DNA from: Tardibacter chloracetimidivorans
Lineage (GTDB): Bacteria > Pseudomonadota > Alphaproteobacteria > Sphingomonadales > Sphingomonadaceae
Length of the DNA: 64,000 nt
Assembly: GCF_001890385.1 (NCBI RefSeq)
Contig: NZ_CP018221.1
Span: 1,227,501 to 1,291,500 of the forward strand
Direction of reading: 5' to 3'
In this document: one piece after another, positions 15,896 to 27,369 of the stretch
Position numbering within the stretch: position 1 is the stretch's first letter
How the letters are laid out: each line of letters starts with the position of its first letter
The notes under the pieces: model-generated
Told to the model about the DNA's origin: nothing
Database searches by the model: none
What the model saw: the letters and a program-made list of their open reading frames with translations, nothing else
Translations under genes and position numbers: made by a program

Positions 15896-17527
15896 TGGGC
15901 GGAATCGTCCCCGGCGGCGAGGCCGAAGTCGATCTTGCGCCGCAGTCGTGCAAGCACGTCTTCCTCTTCCGCGCCGACCATTGCCGCCCGCCAGCTATAG
16001 CGCGCCTCGTACCTGCGGCCGACCTGCCAATAGGCGTCGCCCAGATGTTCGTTGATCGTCGGTTCGGCCGGTTCGAGCTGCACGGCCTGTTCCAGCAGAT
16101 CGATCGCGCGCGCGAAATTGCCCCGCCGGTAATGGACCCAGGCGAGCGAATCGGTGATCGCCCCGTCGCCGGGCCGCTTGGCGCTGGCATTTTCGATCAG
16201 CCGTTGCGCCTCTTCCAGTTTCAGCCCCCGATCGAGCAGCGCATAGCCTAGATAGTTGAGCGCAACCGCCTCGTCAGGGGCAAGCGCGACCGCCCGTCGC
16301 AGATCGGGCTCCGCCCGCGTCCAGTCGCCGAGCCGTTCATATGCGCCGCCACGCAACAGATAGAGCCGCCAGTCGGGCTGGTCGGAAGGCGTGAGTTCGA
16401 TCGCCCTGGCATAGGCCCTTGCCGCATCTTCATGAAGCTCCGCCATGTTCAGGACATCGCCAAGCTGGCTCCATTCCGGCACACCCGCCCCCGCGGCCGC
16501 CGCAGCCGCCTGCGCGATGCCGAGCGCCTCGGCCTGCCGGTTCAGCCGCTGCAACAGGCTGATGCGAAAGCCTGTCGCCTGCGCCGCGAAAGGATCGGTG
16601 GGCGATATTCCGGCAAGCGCGTCGAGCGCCGCCTGCGGCTTGTCGTCATCGGCAAGCAGGCTTGCGGTCACGAGCCAGGTCTCGGCATTCTGGGGGGCAA
16701 GGAACGTCGCCAGCCGCGCAATCACAAGCCCCGCCTGCGACGTGTGGTCCCGCCCTGCGTCTGCCGCCAACCGCACGAACAGCTCGGCCATTCCCTCGGC
16801 AGGCGTGGCGATGCCGGTGCGCAGCCGCTTGCCCCCCTGAACCATCGCGTGCGCGGCGCGGATGACCGGATCCCGCCCTGTCAACAGCGCGGCCGCCTCT
16901 TCCTTGCGCCCTTTTCGTTGCAGCATGGCCGCAGCGACCAGTCTTATACGCGTCGCCCGCCCGGTCTCGCCCGTGATCAGGGGCTGGAACGCCGCCATTG
17001 CGTCGTCCGTCCTGCCGGTCGCCCCGAGCAGGAAGGCGCGATGCTCGGCCGCATAGCTTTCGGCAAGGGCATTACCGCCCACGCCCGCGATCGGCGCCAG
17101 CGGATCATCCTTGCCACGGCCAAGGGCAAGCCAGGAATCGATCACCGGCAGCGCGAACAGAAGCTGATTTTCCTTCGAGAGCCCGTTTCGGATCTCGACC
17201 GCCCTGTCCCACTCCTTGTCCTGGACCGCTTGCGCCAGCAGCACGAGCCGGGTGTCGAAGCCGGACTGACCTGCCTTTTCAAGCGCCCGGGCCAGTTCAA
17301 AGCTGAGCTTTTCATCGCCCGAAAGCAGCGCCAGCCCGAAGGTGCGCTGCCTCAATATCCGGTCGTGCTCGCTGGCCTGGAGCGCGGTCTGGAACTGGCG
17401 GACGGCCTCGCCCAACCTGTCCTGGCTGATGGCGACGCGGCCCCGCATATAGGCGCGCCATGCGCCGAAATCCTGCTGGACCGCCGCCGCAGACAGCGGC
17501 GCGCCCAGCGCCATCAGCGCAACGGCG

Positions 17528-17553
<26 letters not shown>
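15892..17553 (-). CDS. Exported tetratricopeptide-repeat protein
   Basis: 553 aa from a GTG with AAGG 5 nt upstream; this start lies inside the 3' end of the ETF-QO gene (26 bp overlap). The N-terminus '[21 protein letters not shown]' is a good Sec signal peptide. The rest is a run of TPR-like helices ('[20 protein letters not shown]', '[16 protein letters not shown]', '[20 protein letters not shown]'). It is probably a periplasmic scaffold. The upstream in-frame sequence lacks protein-like character, so the longer 609-codon reading is not used. Partners are unknown. Confidence 0.8.
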
Positions 17554-19180
<1,627 letters not shown>

Positions 19181-19292
19181 TCTAATCCTCCCAGCCCTTT
19201 CCGGACCAATTGTCGTGCGCACCCACCATTCCGGCAGAGAAGACAAATTATGGGGTTGACCACCACCACACTGATGTCGTCAGTCCATAACG

Positions 19293-19934
19293 ATGGAGAG
19301 CGGGGTTGCAAGATGGTCGCGCCACGAAGCGCTGGATGCGCTTGCCTGGCTCATGGACGCCGGGGTCGATACCGTCGTCTCCGATCGACCCGGAAAATGG
19401 CTCAAGGAACCCACCCTTTCCGCGCCTGATACGGGTCTGCCGGAGCCGGTCGTCGCGCGCAACCCGGCCGCGCAGCCCGAAAGAACCGGTGAGCCCGAGC
19501 CGAAAATCATCACAGAGGGGATGGCGGAAGCGGGCGTCGCGCTGATGCTGACAGCCGACCCGCGCGCCGGAGAGGGTCGCATCCTCGGTGATTCCGAAGC
19601 GCTGCTGCTCGGCCGGATGATGGCCGCGATCGGGCTGAACCTTGACGAGTTGCTCCGGCTGGGGCTGCCGGGGGGCGTCGAACCTGACGCAGCCGGTCCG
19701 CCGCCAGTCTCCATTCCGAGCGCGCGCGCGCTCCTGCTGCTTGGCGACGGACCTTCAAAGGCGCTGCTCGGCAAGGCGGCGGGTCAGGCGCGCGGAACGG
19801 TTCACCAAATCGAATTGGGCGGAAGGCTGCTTTCGGCAGTCGCGACCTTCGCCCCCCATTTCCTTATCCGGCAGCCGCGCATGAAGGCGCTTGCCTGGGC
19901 CGATCTGCGGCTGTTCGCCACACTGATCGCCTGA
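19293..19934 (+). CDS. Uracil-DNA glycosylase-like protein, catalytic motifs degenerate
   Basis: 213 aa. The order of segments follows the family 4/5 UDG fold: 'VALMLTADPRAGEGRILGDS' stands where active enzymes have GEAPG...G.PF, then 'ALLLGRMMAAIGLNLDEL', then 'LLLLGDGPSKALLG' (normally 'l.lG..A'), and 'FAPHFLIRQPRMKALAW' where active enzymes have HPS...R.P. The catalytic acid/amide and the four iron-sulfur cysteines are absent. It may bind DNA or a partner without glycosylase activity. It heads a tight operon with slt, overlapping it by 1 bp. UDG similarity is by pattern only. Confidence 0.6.
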   Translation: MESGVARWSRHEALDALAWLMDAGVDTVVSDRPGKWLKEPTLSAPDTGLPEPVVARNPAAQPERTGEPEPKIITEGMAEAGVALMLTADPRAGEGRILGDSEALLLGRMMAAIGLNLDELLRLGLPGGVEPDAAGPPPVSIPSARALLLLGDGPSKALLGKAAGQARGTVHQIELGGRLLSAVATFAPHFLIRQPRMKALAWADLRLFATLIA

Positions 19935-21718
19935 TGATGAAAAAGCTCGCCATCGTTGCGGCGTGCATCGCCGCCTTTCCGTCGCCCGCATCGGCGGACC
20001 GTGCGCAGCCGCCGGCCGCGACCCCCGGACCGATCATCGTCGACGGTAGGGCGCGGGTGGACAGCCGGATGCCCGACCAGATGACTCCGGCGCAACGCGC
20101 CGCCTATCGCCGCATCTTCACCCTTATCAGGGGGAACCAGTTCGCCGCCGCCGCCGCCGCGCTCAACACAATGCCTTCGAACGGGCTGCTCACCGGCACC
20201 GGCTGGGCCGAGCTTTGGCTTGCGGCCGGAAGCCCCAGTGCATCGGCGGGCGCGTTGTCGGGGTGGCTATCCACGAACATCGCCTTGCCACAGGCAGAGC
20301 GCATAGCGGCGCTCGCGCATCGAGCGGGGGTGCAGGATGTTCCGGCGCTTCCTCCGCGCCGGGGCTTGCAGCGCGTGGGTGGCGCGGGGCGCGAAAAGCC
20401 GCGTCCGGCCCGTGCCGATGCGGCCACCGCCGCCTTTGCAGCACATGTCCGGCCTCTTTTGATGGCCAATCGTGTCGCCGAGGCGGCCGACCTTCTTGAG
20501 CGGACCTCGCTCGACAGCGAAAGCCGGACGCAATGGACCCAGCGGATCGCCTGGGCCTGGTATAATGCGGGCGACGACCGGCGGGCGCTTGTGCTGGCGC
20601 AGAAGGCGGCCGGAGACGGGGGCGAATGGTCGGCGATGGCCAACTGGGTGGCGGGCCTCTCCGCTTTCCGCAGCCGCCAATATGCGCTGGCGGCGAGATA
20701 TTTTTCGAGCGTGGCGAGCAACGCCCACAGCGGCGACCTTGCCGCGGCGGGGCATTTCTGGGCCGCCCGCGCGTTCATTGCATCGGGACGGCCCGATCTG
20801 GTGTCGCCCCGCCTGCGATCAGCCGCCCGCCATGTCGACAGCTTCTACGGTCTTCTCGCGCGGCGCTCGCTCGGCATCGAGCCGCCGCCGCGCACGCCGA
20901 AGCCCGACTTTCTTCTGGCGGACTGGAAGCATGTCGATCAGCTGCCGGGCGCGCGCCGCGCCGCAGCGCTGGTCGAGATTGGCGAACTGGGCCTTGCCGA
21001 CCGCGAACTGCGCCACCTCGCCATGATCGGCCCTGCCCAAAATCATGTGGCGCTCACCTATCTGGCGGCCAAGCTCAATCTGCCGGCCACGCAATTCTGG
21101 CTTTCCCACAATGCGCCCGCCGGAGTCACCCCGCCCATTTTCAGCCGCTATCCTGCGCCGGAGTGGGCGCCGTCGCGCGGGTGGCGAGTGGACCGATCGC
21201 TGGTCTATGCCCATGCGCTTCAGGAAAGCCGCTTCGTGACCGACGCACGCTCTCACGCAGGCGCGCGCGGCGTGATGCAGCTGATGCCGGGCACCGCGCG
21301 GCAGATCGCCGGAACATCGTCCCTGCCGTCCGATGAATCCAGCCTCGCCGACCCGTCGTTCAACATCGAGTTCGGCCAGACCTATCTGGAGGAGCTGCGC
21401 GATTCGCCCTGGACCGGCGGGCTGCTGCCCAAGGTGATCGCCGCCTATAATGCCGGGCCTGGATCGGTGAAGAAGTGGAACGAGGAACTGCGCGACGGAA
21501 ACGACCCGCTGCTGTTCATCGAATCGATCCCCTTCGTGGAGACGCGCCATTATGTGGAGGTGGTGCTGCGGAACTATTGGATGTATCAACAGGGGGATGG
21601 CGCGGACGCCGAAAGCCTGGATGCGCTGGCGCAGGGCATGTGGCCGCGTTTTCCCGGCCTTTCCGGCCAGTCCGCGATCCGTGTCGACCCTGTGAGGCCC
21701 GTAGCAAGTGCCAATTGA
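19934..21718 (+). CDS. slt: Soluble lytic murein transglycosylase
   Basis: 594 aa with a Sec signal peptide ([21 protein letters not shown]). A long superhelical alpha region of TPR-like helices is followed by the SLT catalytic domain near residues 420-560: '[20 protein letters not shown]' with the catalytic glutamate in QESRF, then '[15 protein letters not shown]' and '[14 protein letters not shown]'. It cleaves the MurNAc-GlcNAc bond in peptidoglycan, forming 1,6-anhydroMurNAc. It is coupled to the UDG-like gene upstream and overlaps moaB by 11 bp downstream. Confidence 0.93.
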   Translation: MMKKLAIVAACIAAFPSPASADRAQPPAATPGPIIVDGRARVDSRMPDQMTPAQRAAYRRIFTLIRGNQFAAAAAALNTMPSNGLLTGTGWAELWLAAGSPSASAGALSGWLSTNIALPQAERIAALAHRAGVQDVPALPPRRGLQRVGGAGREKPRPARADAATAAFAAHVRPLLMANRVAEAADLLERTSLDSESRTQWTQRIAWAWYNAGDDRRALVLAQKAAGDGGEWSAMANWVAGLSAFRSRQYALAARYFSSVASNAHSGDLAAAGHFWAARAFIASGRPDLVSPRLRSAARHVDSFYGLLARRSLGIEPPPRTPKPDFLLADWKHVDQLPGARRAAALVEIGELGLADRELRHLAMIGPAQNHVALTYLAAKLNLPATQFWLSHNAPAGVTPPIFSRYPAPEWAPSRGWRVDRSLVYAHALQESRFVTDARSHAGARGVMQLMPGTARQIAGTSSLPSDESSLADPSFNIEFGQTYLEELRDSPWTGGLLPKVIAAYNAGPGSVKKWNEELRDGNDPLLFIESIPFVETRHYVEVVLRNYWMYQQGDGADAESLDALAQGMWPRFPGLSGQSAIRVDPVRPVASAN

Positions 21719-22247
21719 CGAACAGCTCCCGTTCAAGCCCGTCCGAATAGCGGTGCTGACGGTGTCCGACACGCGACAGCTGCACGACGACCGCTCGGGC
21801 GATACGCTGGCCCAGCGGCTGGTCGATGCCGGTCACATCCTCGCCGACCGGTCGATCGTGCCTGACGACGCGGACCTGATCGTCGCCCAGCTTCACCGCT
21901 GGATCGATGACGAGCAGATCGATTGCGTCATCTCCACCGGCGGCACGGGCGTGACGGGACGCGATGTCACGCCGGAGGCGTTCGCCCGCGTGTGGGACAA
22001 GGACATTCCCGGTTTCGGCGAGCTGTTCCGCTGGCTGTCCTATCAGTCGATCGGCACCTCCACCATTCAGTCGCGCGCCTGCGCGGGGGTCGCGCGGGGC
22101 ACCTATCTGTTCGCCCTGCCGGGATCGACCGGCGCGGTGAAGGACGGATGGGACGGCATATTGGCCGCCCAGCTCGACAGCAGGCACCGGCCCTGCAACT
22201 TCGTGGAACTGATGCCCCGCCTGCGCGAGCATGAAGATCGTTCTTGA
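21708..22247 (+). CDS. moaB: Molybdenum cofactor biosynthesis protein B
   Basis: 179 aa from a GTG inside the end of slt. MoaB/MogA fold motifs are present: '[20 protein letters not shown]', '[20 protein letters not shown]' (pterin-binding TGGTG), '[20 protein letters not shown]' and '[17 protein letters not shown]'. The family adenylates molybdopterin before molybdenum insertion. No other moa or moe genes are here. The overlap with slt suggests transcription from the same promoter rather than a functional link. Confidence 0.92.
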   Translation: MPIDEQLPFKPVRIAVLTVSDTRQLHDDRSGDTLAQRLVDAGHILADRSIVPDDADLIVAQLHRWIDDEQIDCVISTGGTGVTGRDVTPEAFARVWDKDIPGFGELFRWLSYQSIGTSTIQSRACAGVARGTYLFALPGSTGAVKDGWDGILAAQLDSRHRPCNFVELMPRLREHEDRS

Positions 22248-22278
22248 TTTGTTCTATTATTGAGCGCAGCATGTCGGG

Positions 22279-23355
22279 GTGCCCAAGCCCCCGCCCCCTC
22301 CCGCACGCGGCGCCACCCAAAATGCGTTGAGCGCGCGCTTCAACCTTCCCGCGCGGGAGGTGGACGGCGAGTGGCTTGACGCGCGGGAGGCGCTGGATGA
22401 CGCGCCGCCGCCGCTCCGGACCAGCGTCACGGTGGAACGGCCGCGCACGATCATCACCCGCAACAATTCGCCCGACATCGGTTTCGATCGCTCGATCAAC
22501 CCCTATCGCGGCTGCGAGCATGGCTGCATCTACTGCTTTGCACGGCCGACCCATGCCTATCACGACTTGTCGCCCGGCCTGGATTTCGAGACGAAGCTGT
22601 TCGCCAAGCCAACCGCGCCGGAGCTGCTGAAAAAGGAGCTTGCGAAAAAGGGCTATGAGGTTCGCCCTATCGCCTTTGGCACCAACACCGACCCGTTCCA
22701 GCCGATCGAGGCGAAATGGAGGGTGGCGCGCGCCTGCATGGAGGTGCTGGCCGAATGCAGCCACCCCTTCACCATCACCACCAAATCGGACAGGGTGACG
22801 AGCGTCCTCGACATTCTCGCCCCGATGGCAGCGCGACAGCTCGTGTCGGTGATGATTTCCATCACATCGCTCACCCCCGAGATCGCCCGCACGCTGGAGC
22901 CGCGCGCACCAAGGCCGGAAAAACGGCTCGCTGCGGTTCGCGCGCTGGCTGACGCCGGTGTTCCCGTCCATGTGTCAATCGCGCCGGTCGTGCCCGCGAT
23001 CACCGACCATGAGATCGAGCATATTCTGGAGCGCGCGGCGGAGGCAGGCGCTAAGGGGGCGTCTTTCCTGCCCGTCCGCCTTCCCCATGAAGTCGCGCCA
23101 TTGTTCCGCGCCTGGCTGGACGCGCATTTCCCGGCCAGGGCGGGCAAGGTGATGCACATCATCCAGTCGATCCGGGGCGGGCGCGACAACGACCCGGATT
23201 TCTTCACCCGCATGCGCGGGCAAGGCCCGTGGGTGGATCTGATGCGCACCCGCTTCAACATCGCCTGCCGCAAGCTGGGCCTTGGCAAGGAAATGACCGT
23301 TCTGCGGACGGACCTGTTTCGCCCGCCGGAGGGCGACCAGATGCGTTTGTTCTGA
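22279..23355 (+). CDS. PA0069-type radical SAM protein
   Basis: 358 aa from a GTG. The radical SAM cluster motif is CxxxCxxC in 'YRGCEHGCIYCFARPTHAY'. Downstream motifs 'FETKLFAKPTAPELL' and 'IAFGTNTDPFQPIEAKW' place it in the spore-photoproduct-lyase-like PA0069/Rv2578c family, whose substrate is not established. The protein is probably cytosolic, with a Pro-rich N-terminus ('KPPPPPARGATQ'). The start is uncertain because no good Shine-Dalgarno sequence precedes the GTG. Confidence 0.85.
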   Translation: MPKPPPPPARGATQNALSARFNLPAREVDGEWLDAREALDDAPPPLRTSVTVERPRTIITRNNSPDIGFDRSINPYRGCEHGCIYCFARPTHAYHDLSPGLDFETKLFAKPTAPELLKKELAKKGYEVRPIAFGTNTDPFQPIEAKWRVARACMEVLAECSHPFTITTKSDRVTSVLDILAPMAARQLVSVMISITSLTPEIARTLEPRAPRPEKRLAAVRALADAGVPVHVSIAPVVPAITDHEIEHILERAAEAGAKGASFLPVRLPHEVAPLFRAWLDAHFPARAGKVMHIIQSIRGGRDNDPDFFTRMRGQGPWVDLMRTRFNIACRKLGLGKEMTVLRTDLFRPPEGDQMRLF

Positions 23356-23384
23356 TAGGATATTCCCATCTAGGGAAGAAGAGG

Positions 23385-23681
23385 ATGACGAACCCAATTG
23401 AGCATCGCGGGCCGGAAGGCGCAAACTTCTGGTGGCGCGCACGGTGGATCGCGATAGCGGCGATTCTCGTACTGCCGTTCTTGGCGATGCAATGGACCGA
23501 TGAGGTCGCCTGGACAGCAGCAGATTTCGCCGTCGCAGGCATTCTGCTGGTCGGCGCCAATATCCTCTATGAACTGGCCGCGCGGCGAATGGCCGACAGG
23601 AAATACCGGATCATCGTAGGCAGCGTCATCGTGGCGGCGGTGCTGATCATCTGGGCGGAAGGCGCGGTCGGTATCTTCTGA
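23385..23681 (+). CDS. Small integral membrane protein (98 aa)
   Basis: The ATG is preceded by GAAGAAGAGG. The product has three hydrophobic helices: 'WIAIAAILVLPFLAMQW', 'ADFAVAGILLVGANILYEL' and 'IIVGSVIVAAVLIIWAE', with a basic loop 'AARRMADRKYR' before the third. It resembles the small uncharacterised membrane proteins common in sphingomonads, and no role is assigned. It follows the radical SAM gene by 29 bp and is convergent with dnaE. Confidence 0.7.
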   Translation: MTNPIEHRGPEGANFWWRARWIAIAAILVLPFLAMQWTDEVAWTAADFAVAGILLVGANILYELAARRMADRKYRIIVGSVIVAAVLIIWAEGAVGIF

Positions 23682-23693
23682 CCGGCGGCGGAA

Positions 23694-26600
23694 TCAGGCG
23701 TTGGACACCAGCGCCAGCCTTGGCTGCTCGTCGGCCTTGAGCATCACCGACGACACGCCCTTTACATATTCCAGCCGCGCGGCGACTTCCGCGTCCAGCA
23801 CATATTTGCGGCCAAGGTTCAGCACCGCTTCAATGGTCCCGTCGGAAAGGCGCAGCATCACCTCGCCGCGCCCGCCGCGCAGGGGCTCAAGCTCGTCGGA
23901 GAGCGCAGGCAGCGCGGCGGCATCGGCAATCACAACCTCAAGGTTGATCCGCGTCCGCCTGGACAGGCTGTCGAGCAGGCTCAGGCCCCTGATCGTCACG
24001 CGCGGCGTATCCTCCTCGGGCCGCCACAGAAGCTCGACCGACAGCAGCGCGCATTCGCCGTCACGGGCGGCCGCTTCCACCGCTTCCTGCGCGTCGTCGT
24101 CAAAGATACTGGCGATGAACTGGCCGGATTCGTCCGAGCAGGTCGCAAGCAGATAGCGCTTTCCACTGGCCGAAGTGCGCCAGCGCGCCTCCTCGACAAG
24201 TGCCGCCATGGAGGCGCTGGTGCGGCCCCCGCCCACCGGCCCGCCCGCTTCGGCAAGTGCCGCAAAGCTGCGCACCCCATTGGCGGCAAGCAGATGCCGG
24301 TAGCGGTCCACCGGATGCGCGGACAGATAAAAACCGAAGGCATCCTTTTCCTGAGTCATTCGCTCTGACAGCGACCAGGGACTGACAGCCGCCAGCCTTA
24401 TCGGCGCAAGCCCCGCCCCGCCGTCTCCGAACAGGGCGTGCTGCCCACTCTCGCGCTGATCGGCGGCGGCGGACGCATGGCCCATGATCGTTTCGGCCGA
24501 GGCATGGACACTGGCCCTGTCGGGCGTGATGCAATCGAACGCGCCCGCGCCCGCCAGGCTTTCAAGCTGCCGCTTGTTGAGCTGGCGCGGATCGATCCGC
24601 CCGGCGAAATCGTCAAGGCTCGTGAACGGCCCGCCCCGCTCCCGCGCCGCCACAAGATCGCCCATGGCCTTTTCGCCAACGCCCTTCAGCGCGCCCAGCG
24701 CATAGCGGACGGCAAGCCCCTCCGCGTCCTGCTCCACGGTGAAATCCGGGCCGCTCCGGTTCACGCAGGGCGGCAGGCAGCGCACGTTCAGCCGCCGCAT
24801 ATCGTCCACGAAGACCGACAACTTGTCGGTGAGCGCGATGTCATAGGCCATGGAGGCGGCGAAGAACTCCACCGGGTGATGCGCCTTCAGCCAGGCGGTG
24901 TGATAGGCGACCAGCGCATAGGCGGCGGCGTGGCTCTTGTTGAAGCCATAGCCCGCGAACTTGTCGATCAAGTCGAACAGTTCGTTCGCCTTCGCCTCGC
25001 TGATCTGCTGGTCGGCGCAGCCTTGCACGAAGCGCGACCGCTGGGCGTCCATCTCCGCCTGAATCTTTTTGCCCATCGCGCGGCGCAGCAGATCGGCTTC
25101 GCCAAGCGAATAGCCCGCCAGTATCTGGGCGGCCTGCATCACCTGTTCCTGATAGACGAAGATGCCGTAGGTCTCGCTCAGCACCGTCTCCAGCAGCGGA
25201 TGCGGATATTCGATCTTCTCCCGTCCGTTCTTGCGCGCGCCGAAGGTCGGGATATTGTCCATCGGGCCGGGGCGGTAGAGCGACACCAGCGCGATGATGT
25301 CTTCAAAGCAGGTGGGCTTCACCGCCGACAGCGTGCGGCGCATGCCTTCGGATTCCAGCTGGAACACGCCCACAGTCTCGCCGCGCTGGAGCAGCTCATA
25401 GACCTTGGGGTCATCCCAGGGCAGCGCCGCCAGATCGAGGCTGATACCGCGCTCGGCAAGCAGGTCCACCGCGCGCTGGAGGACGGACAGCGTCTTCAGG
25501 CCCAGAAAATCGAACTTCACCAACCCCGCCGCCTCGACATATTTCATGTCGAACTGGGTCACCGGCATGTCGGATCGCGGATCGCGGTAGAGCGGTACAA
25601 GCTGCGCCAGCGGACGGTCGCCGATCACCACGCCCGCTGCATGGGTGGAGCTGTGACGCGGAAAACCTTCCAGCTTCATTGCAAGGTCGACGAGGCGCTT
25701 CACCTCCTCGTCCCGCTTGTATTCCGCCACGAATTCGCTGACGCCGTTCAGCGTGCGGTCCAGCGTCCACGGATCGGTCGGGTGGTTGGGGATCAGCTTG
25801 GCGAGCCTGTCCACCTGCCCATAGCTCATCTGAAGGACGCGCCCGGTGTCCTTCAGCACGGCGCGGGCCTTCAGTTTTCCGAAGGTGATGATCTGGGCGA
25901 CATGATCGTGCCCGTACTTTTCCTGGACGTGGCGGATCACCTCGTCGCGCCGGGTTTCGCAGAAATCGATGTCGAAGTCGGGCATCGACACGCGCTCGGG
26001 GTTGAGGAACCGCTCGAACAGCAGGCCCAGCTTCAGTGGATCGAGATCGGTGATCGTCAGCGCCCAGGCGACGAGCGAACCAGCGCCCGATCCGCGCCCC
26101 GGCCCCACCGGAATGCCCTGCGACTTCGCCCATTGGATGAACTCGGCGACGATCAGGAAATAGCCGGGAAAACCCATGCGGGTGATGACGTCGATCTCGA
26201 ACGCGAGCCGCTCCTGATAGGGGCCGCGCTCATGCTCGGGAATGCTGGCCGCATCGAGGCGGCGGGCAAGCCCCGCCCGCGCCTCTTCCGCCAGCATCCG
26301 CGCCTCCGCCTCGCGGTCGCCGGCAAGGCTGGGGAGGATCGGCTTGCGCTTCGGCGCGGCCACCGCGCAGCGCTGCGCCACCACCAGCGTGTTCCGGATC
26401 GCTTCCGGCAAATCCTCAAACAGCCGGACCATCTCCTCGGCGGGCTTCATCCAGGCATGGGAGCACGAGGTGCGGCGATCGTTCGATTCCACATAGGCGC
26501 TGTCGGCGATGCAGAGCATCGCGTCATGCGCGGCATGGAAATCCGGCTCGGCGTAACAGACCGGATTGGTCGCGACCAACGGCAGGTCGCGGGCATAGGC

Positions 26601-27179
26601 AAGGTCGATCAGCGCGTTTTCGGCGGCCGTTTCCACCGGATCGTCACGGCGCACGATCTCGACATAGAGCCGGTTCGGGAACAGCTGCTGAAGCTGGTCC
26701 AGATAGGCCGTTGCGGCGGTCGCCTGCCCGTCCGCCAGAAGCTGGGTTACGGCCCCCGCGCGCCCGGCGGAGAGCGCGATCAGCCCATCGGTGCGCCCTG
26801 CAAGCGCATGGAGCGCGACGTGCGGCGCTTCGTGCACCGGCCGGTTGAGATGGGCCGACGACACAAGCGCGCACAGATTGTCATAGCCCTTTTCGTCCTG
26901 CGCATAGAGCGCCAGCCAGTCTATGACGGGCGGCTTGCCGTCCGCCCCGCTTCCCGGACGCGCGACTGCAAGCAGGCTGCCGATGACGGGCTGCACGCCG
27001 GCACCCATCGCCGCTTCCGAAAAGGCCATGGAGCCGTAAAGGCCGTTCCTGTCGGTGATCGCACACGCAGGAAAACCGAGCTTGCGCGCGTGCTTGGCAA
27101 GCACCTTCGGGTCGATCGCGCCTTCCAGCATGGTGTATGAGGAAAAGACACGGAGCGGCACGAAATCGGCATGGGGCAT
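23694..27179 (-). CDS. dnaE: DNA polymerase III subunit alpha
   Basis: 1161 aa, the usual length for DnaE1. An N-terminal PHP domain starts 'FVPLRVFSSYTMLEGAIDP'. The polymerase active-site aspartates are in 'SMPDFDIDFCETRRDEV', with 'GPGRGSGAGSLVAWAL' before it. 'YGFNKSHAAAYALVAY' precedes the helix-hairpin-helix region, and an OB-fold lies near the C-terminus. It is the replicative chromosomal polymerase. In sphingomonads dnaE often directly follows lolD; here an AT-richer orphan gene and a palindromic repeat lie between them. Confidence 0.97.
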   Translation of the reverse strand: MPHADFVPLRVFSSYTMLEGAIDPKVLAKHARKLGFPACAITDRNGLYGSMAFSEAAMGAGVQPVIGSLLAVARPGSGADGKPPVIDWLALYAQDEKGYDNLCALVSSAHLNRPVHEAPHVALHALAGRTDGLIALSAGRAGAVTQLLADGQATAATAYLDQLQQLFPNRLYVEIVRRDDPVETAAENALIDLAYARDLPLVATNPVCYAEPDFHAAHDAMLCIADSAYVESNDRRTSCSHAWMKPAEEMVRLFEDLPEAIRNTLVVAQRCAVAAPKRKPILPSLAGDREAEARMLAEEARAGLARRLDAASIPEHERGPYQERLAFEIDVITRMGFPGYFLIVAEFIQWAKSQGIPVGPGRGSGAGSLVAWALTITDLDPLKLGLLFERFLNPERVSMPDFDIDFCETRRDEVIRHVQEKYGHDHVAQIITFGKLKARAVLKDTGRVLQMSYGQVDRLAKLIPNHPTDPWTLDRTLNGVSEFVAEYKRDEEVKRLVDLAMKLEGFPRHSSTHAAGVVIGDRPLAQLVPLYRDPRSDMPVTQFDMKYVEAAGLVKFDFLGLKTLSVLQRAVDLLAERGISLDLAALPWDDPKVYELLQRGETVGVFQLESEGMRRTLSAVKPTCFEDIIALVSLYRPGPMDNIPTFGARKNGREKIEYPHPLLETVLSETYGIFVYQEQVMQAAQILAGYSLGEADLLRRAMGKKIQAEMDAQRSRFVQGCADQQISEAKANELFDLIDKFAGYGFNKSHAAAYALVAYHTAWLKAHHPVEFFAASMAYDIALTDKLSVFVDDMRRLNVRCLPPCVNRSGPDFTVEQDAEGLAVRYALGALKGVGEKAMGDLVAARERGGPFTSLDDFAGRIDPRQLNKRQLESLAGAGAFDCITPDRASVHASAETIMGHASAAADQRESGQHALFGDGGAGLAPIRLAAVSPWSLSERMTQEKDAFGFYLSAHPVDRYRHLLAANGVRSFAALAEAGGPVGGGRTSASMAALVEEARWRTSASGKRYLLATCSDESGQFIASIFDDDAQEAVEAAARDGECALLSVELLWRPEEDTPRVTIRGLSLLDSLSRRTRINLEVVIADAAALPALSDELEPLRGGRGEVMLRLSDGTIEAVLNLGRKYVLDAEVAARLEYVKGVSSVMLKADEQPRLALVSNA

Positions 27180-27231
27180 GGCGGGACTTTAGGGTGTCAG
27201 AACCAGCTTGGCGACCGATTCCTCGCCCTAA

Positions 27232-27347
27232 CGTCATTCCCGCGAAGGCGGGAATCCATGAACACGGCTTCGTATGAATACGGCAATCCTGCGTCCATCA
27301 TCTCAAGACCTAGGCGTTCATGGATTCCCGCCTTCGCGGGAATGACG
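27232..27347. repeat. Palindromic repeat, copy 1 (116 bp, 32 bp perfect arms)
   Basis: The left arm CGTCATTCCCGCGAAGGCGG... (27232-27263) is the exact reverse complement of the right arm ending ...CGGGAATGACG (27316-27347). Each arm contains its own small hairpin (TCCCGC GAAG GCGGGA). The 52 bp between the arms differs from copy 2 (30001-30116) at only two positions. It lies between dnaE and the orphan gene and has no coding capacity. Confidence 0.85.
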
Positions 27348-27369
27348 AAGGAAGGGCAGCGCCCGAGCG

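Noticed and set aside
14735-16000. A 421-codon plus-strand frame across the terminator and ispE
   Set aside because: It runs antisense through ispE and a terminator hairpin, with no recognisable domain.
24438-27140. A 900-codon open frame on the plus strand opposite dnaE
   Set aside because: It lies entirely inside dnaE, which has clear polymerase motifs. High GC removes stops from the opposite strand; the translation has no recognisable domain and is unusually rich in Arg, His and Gln.
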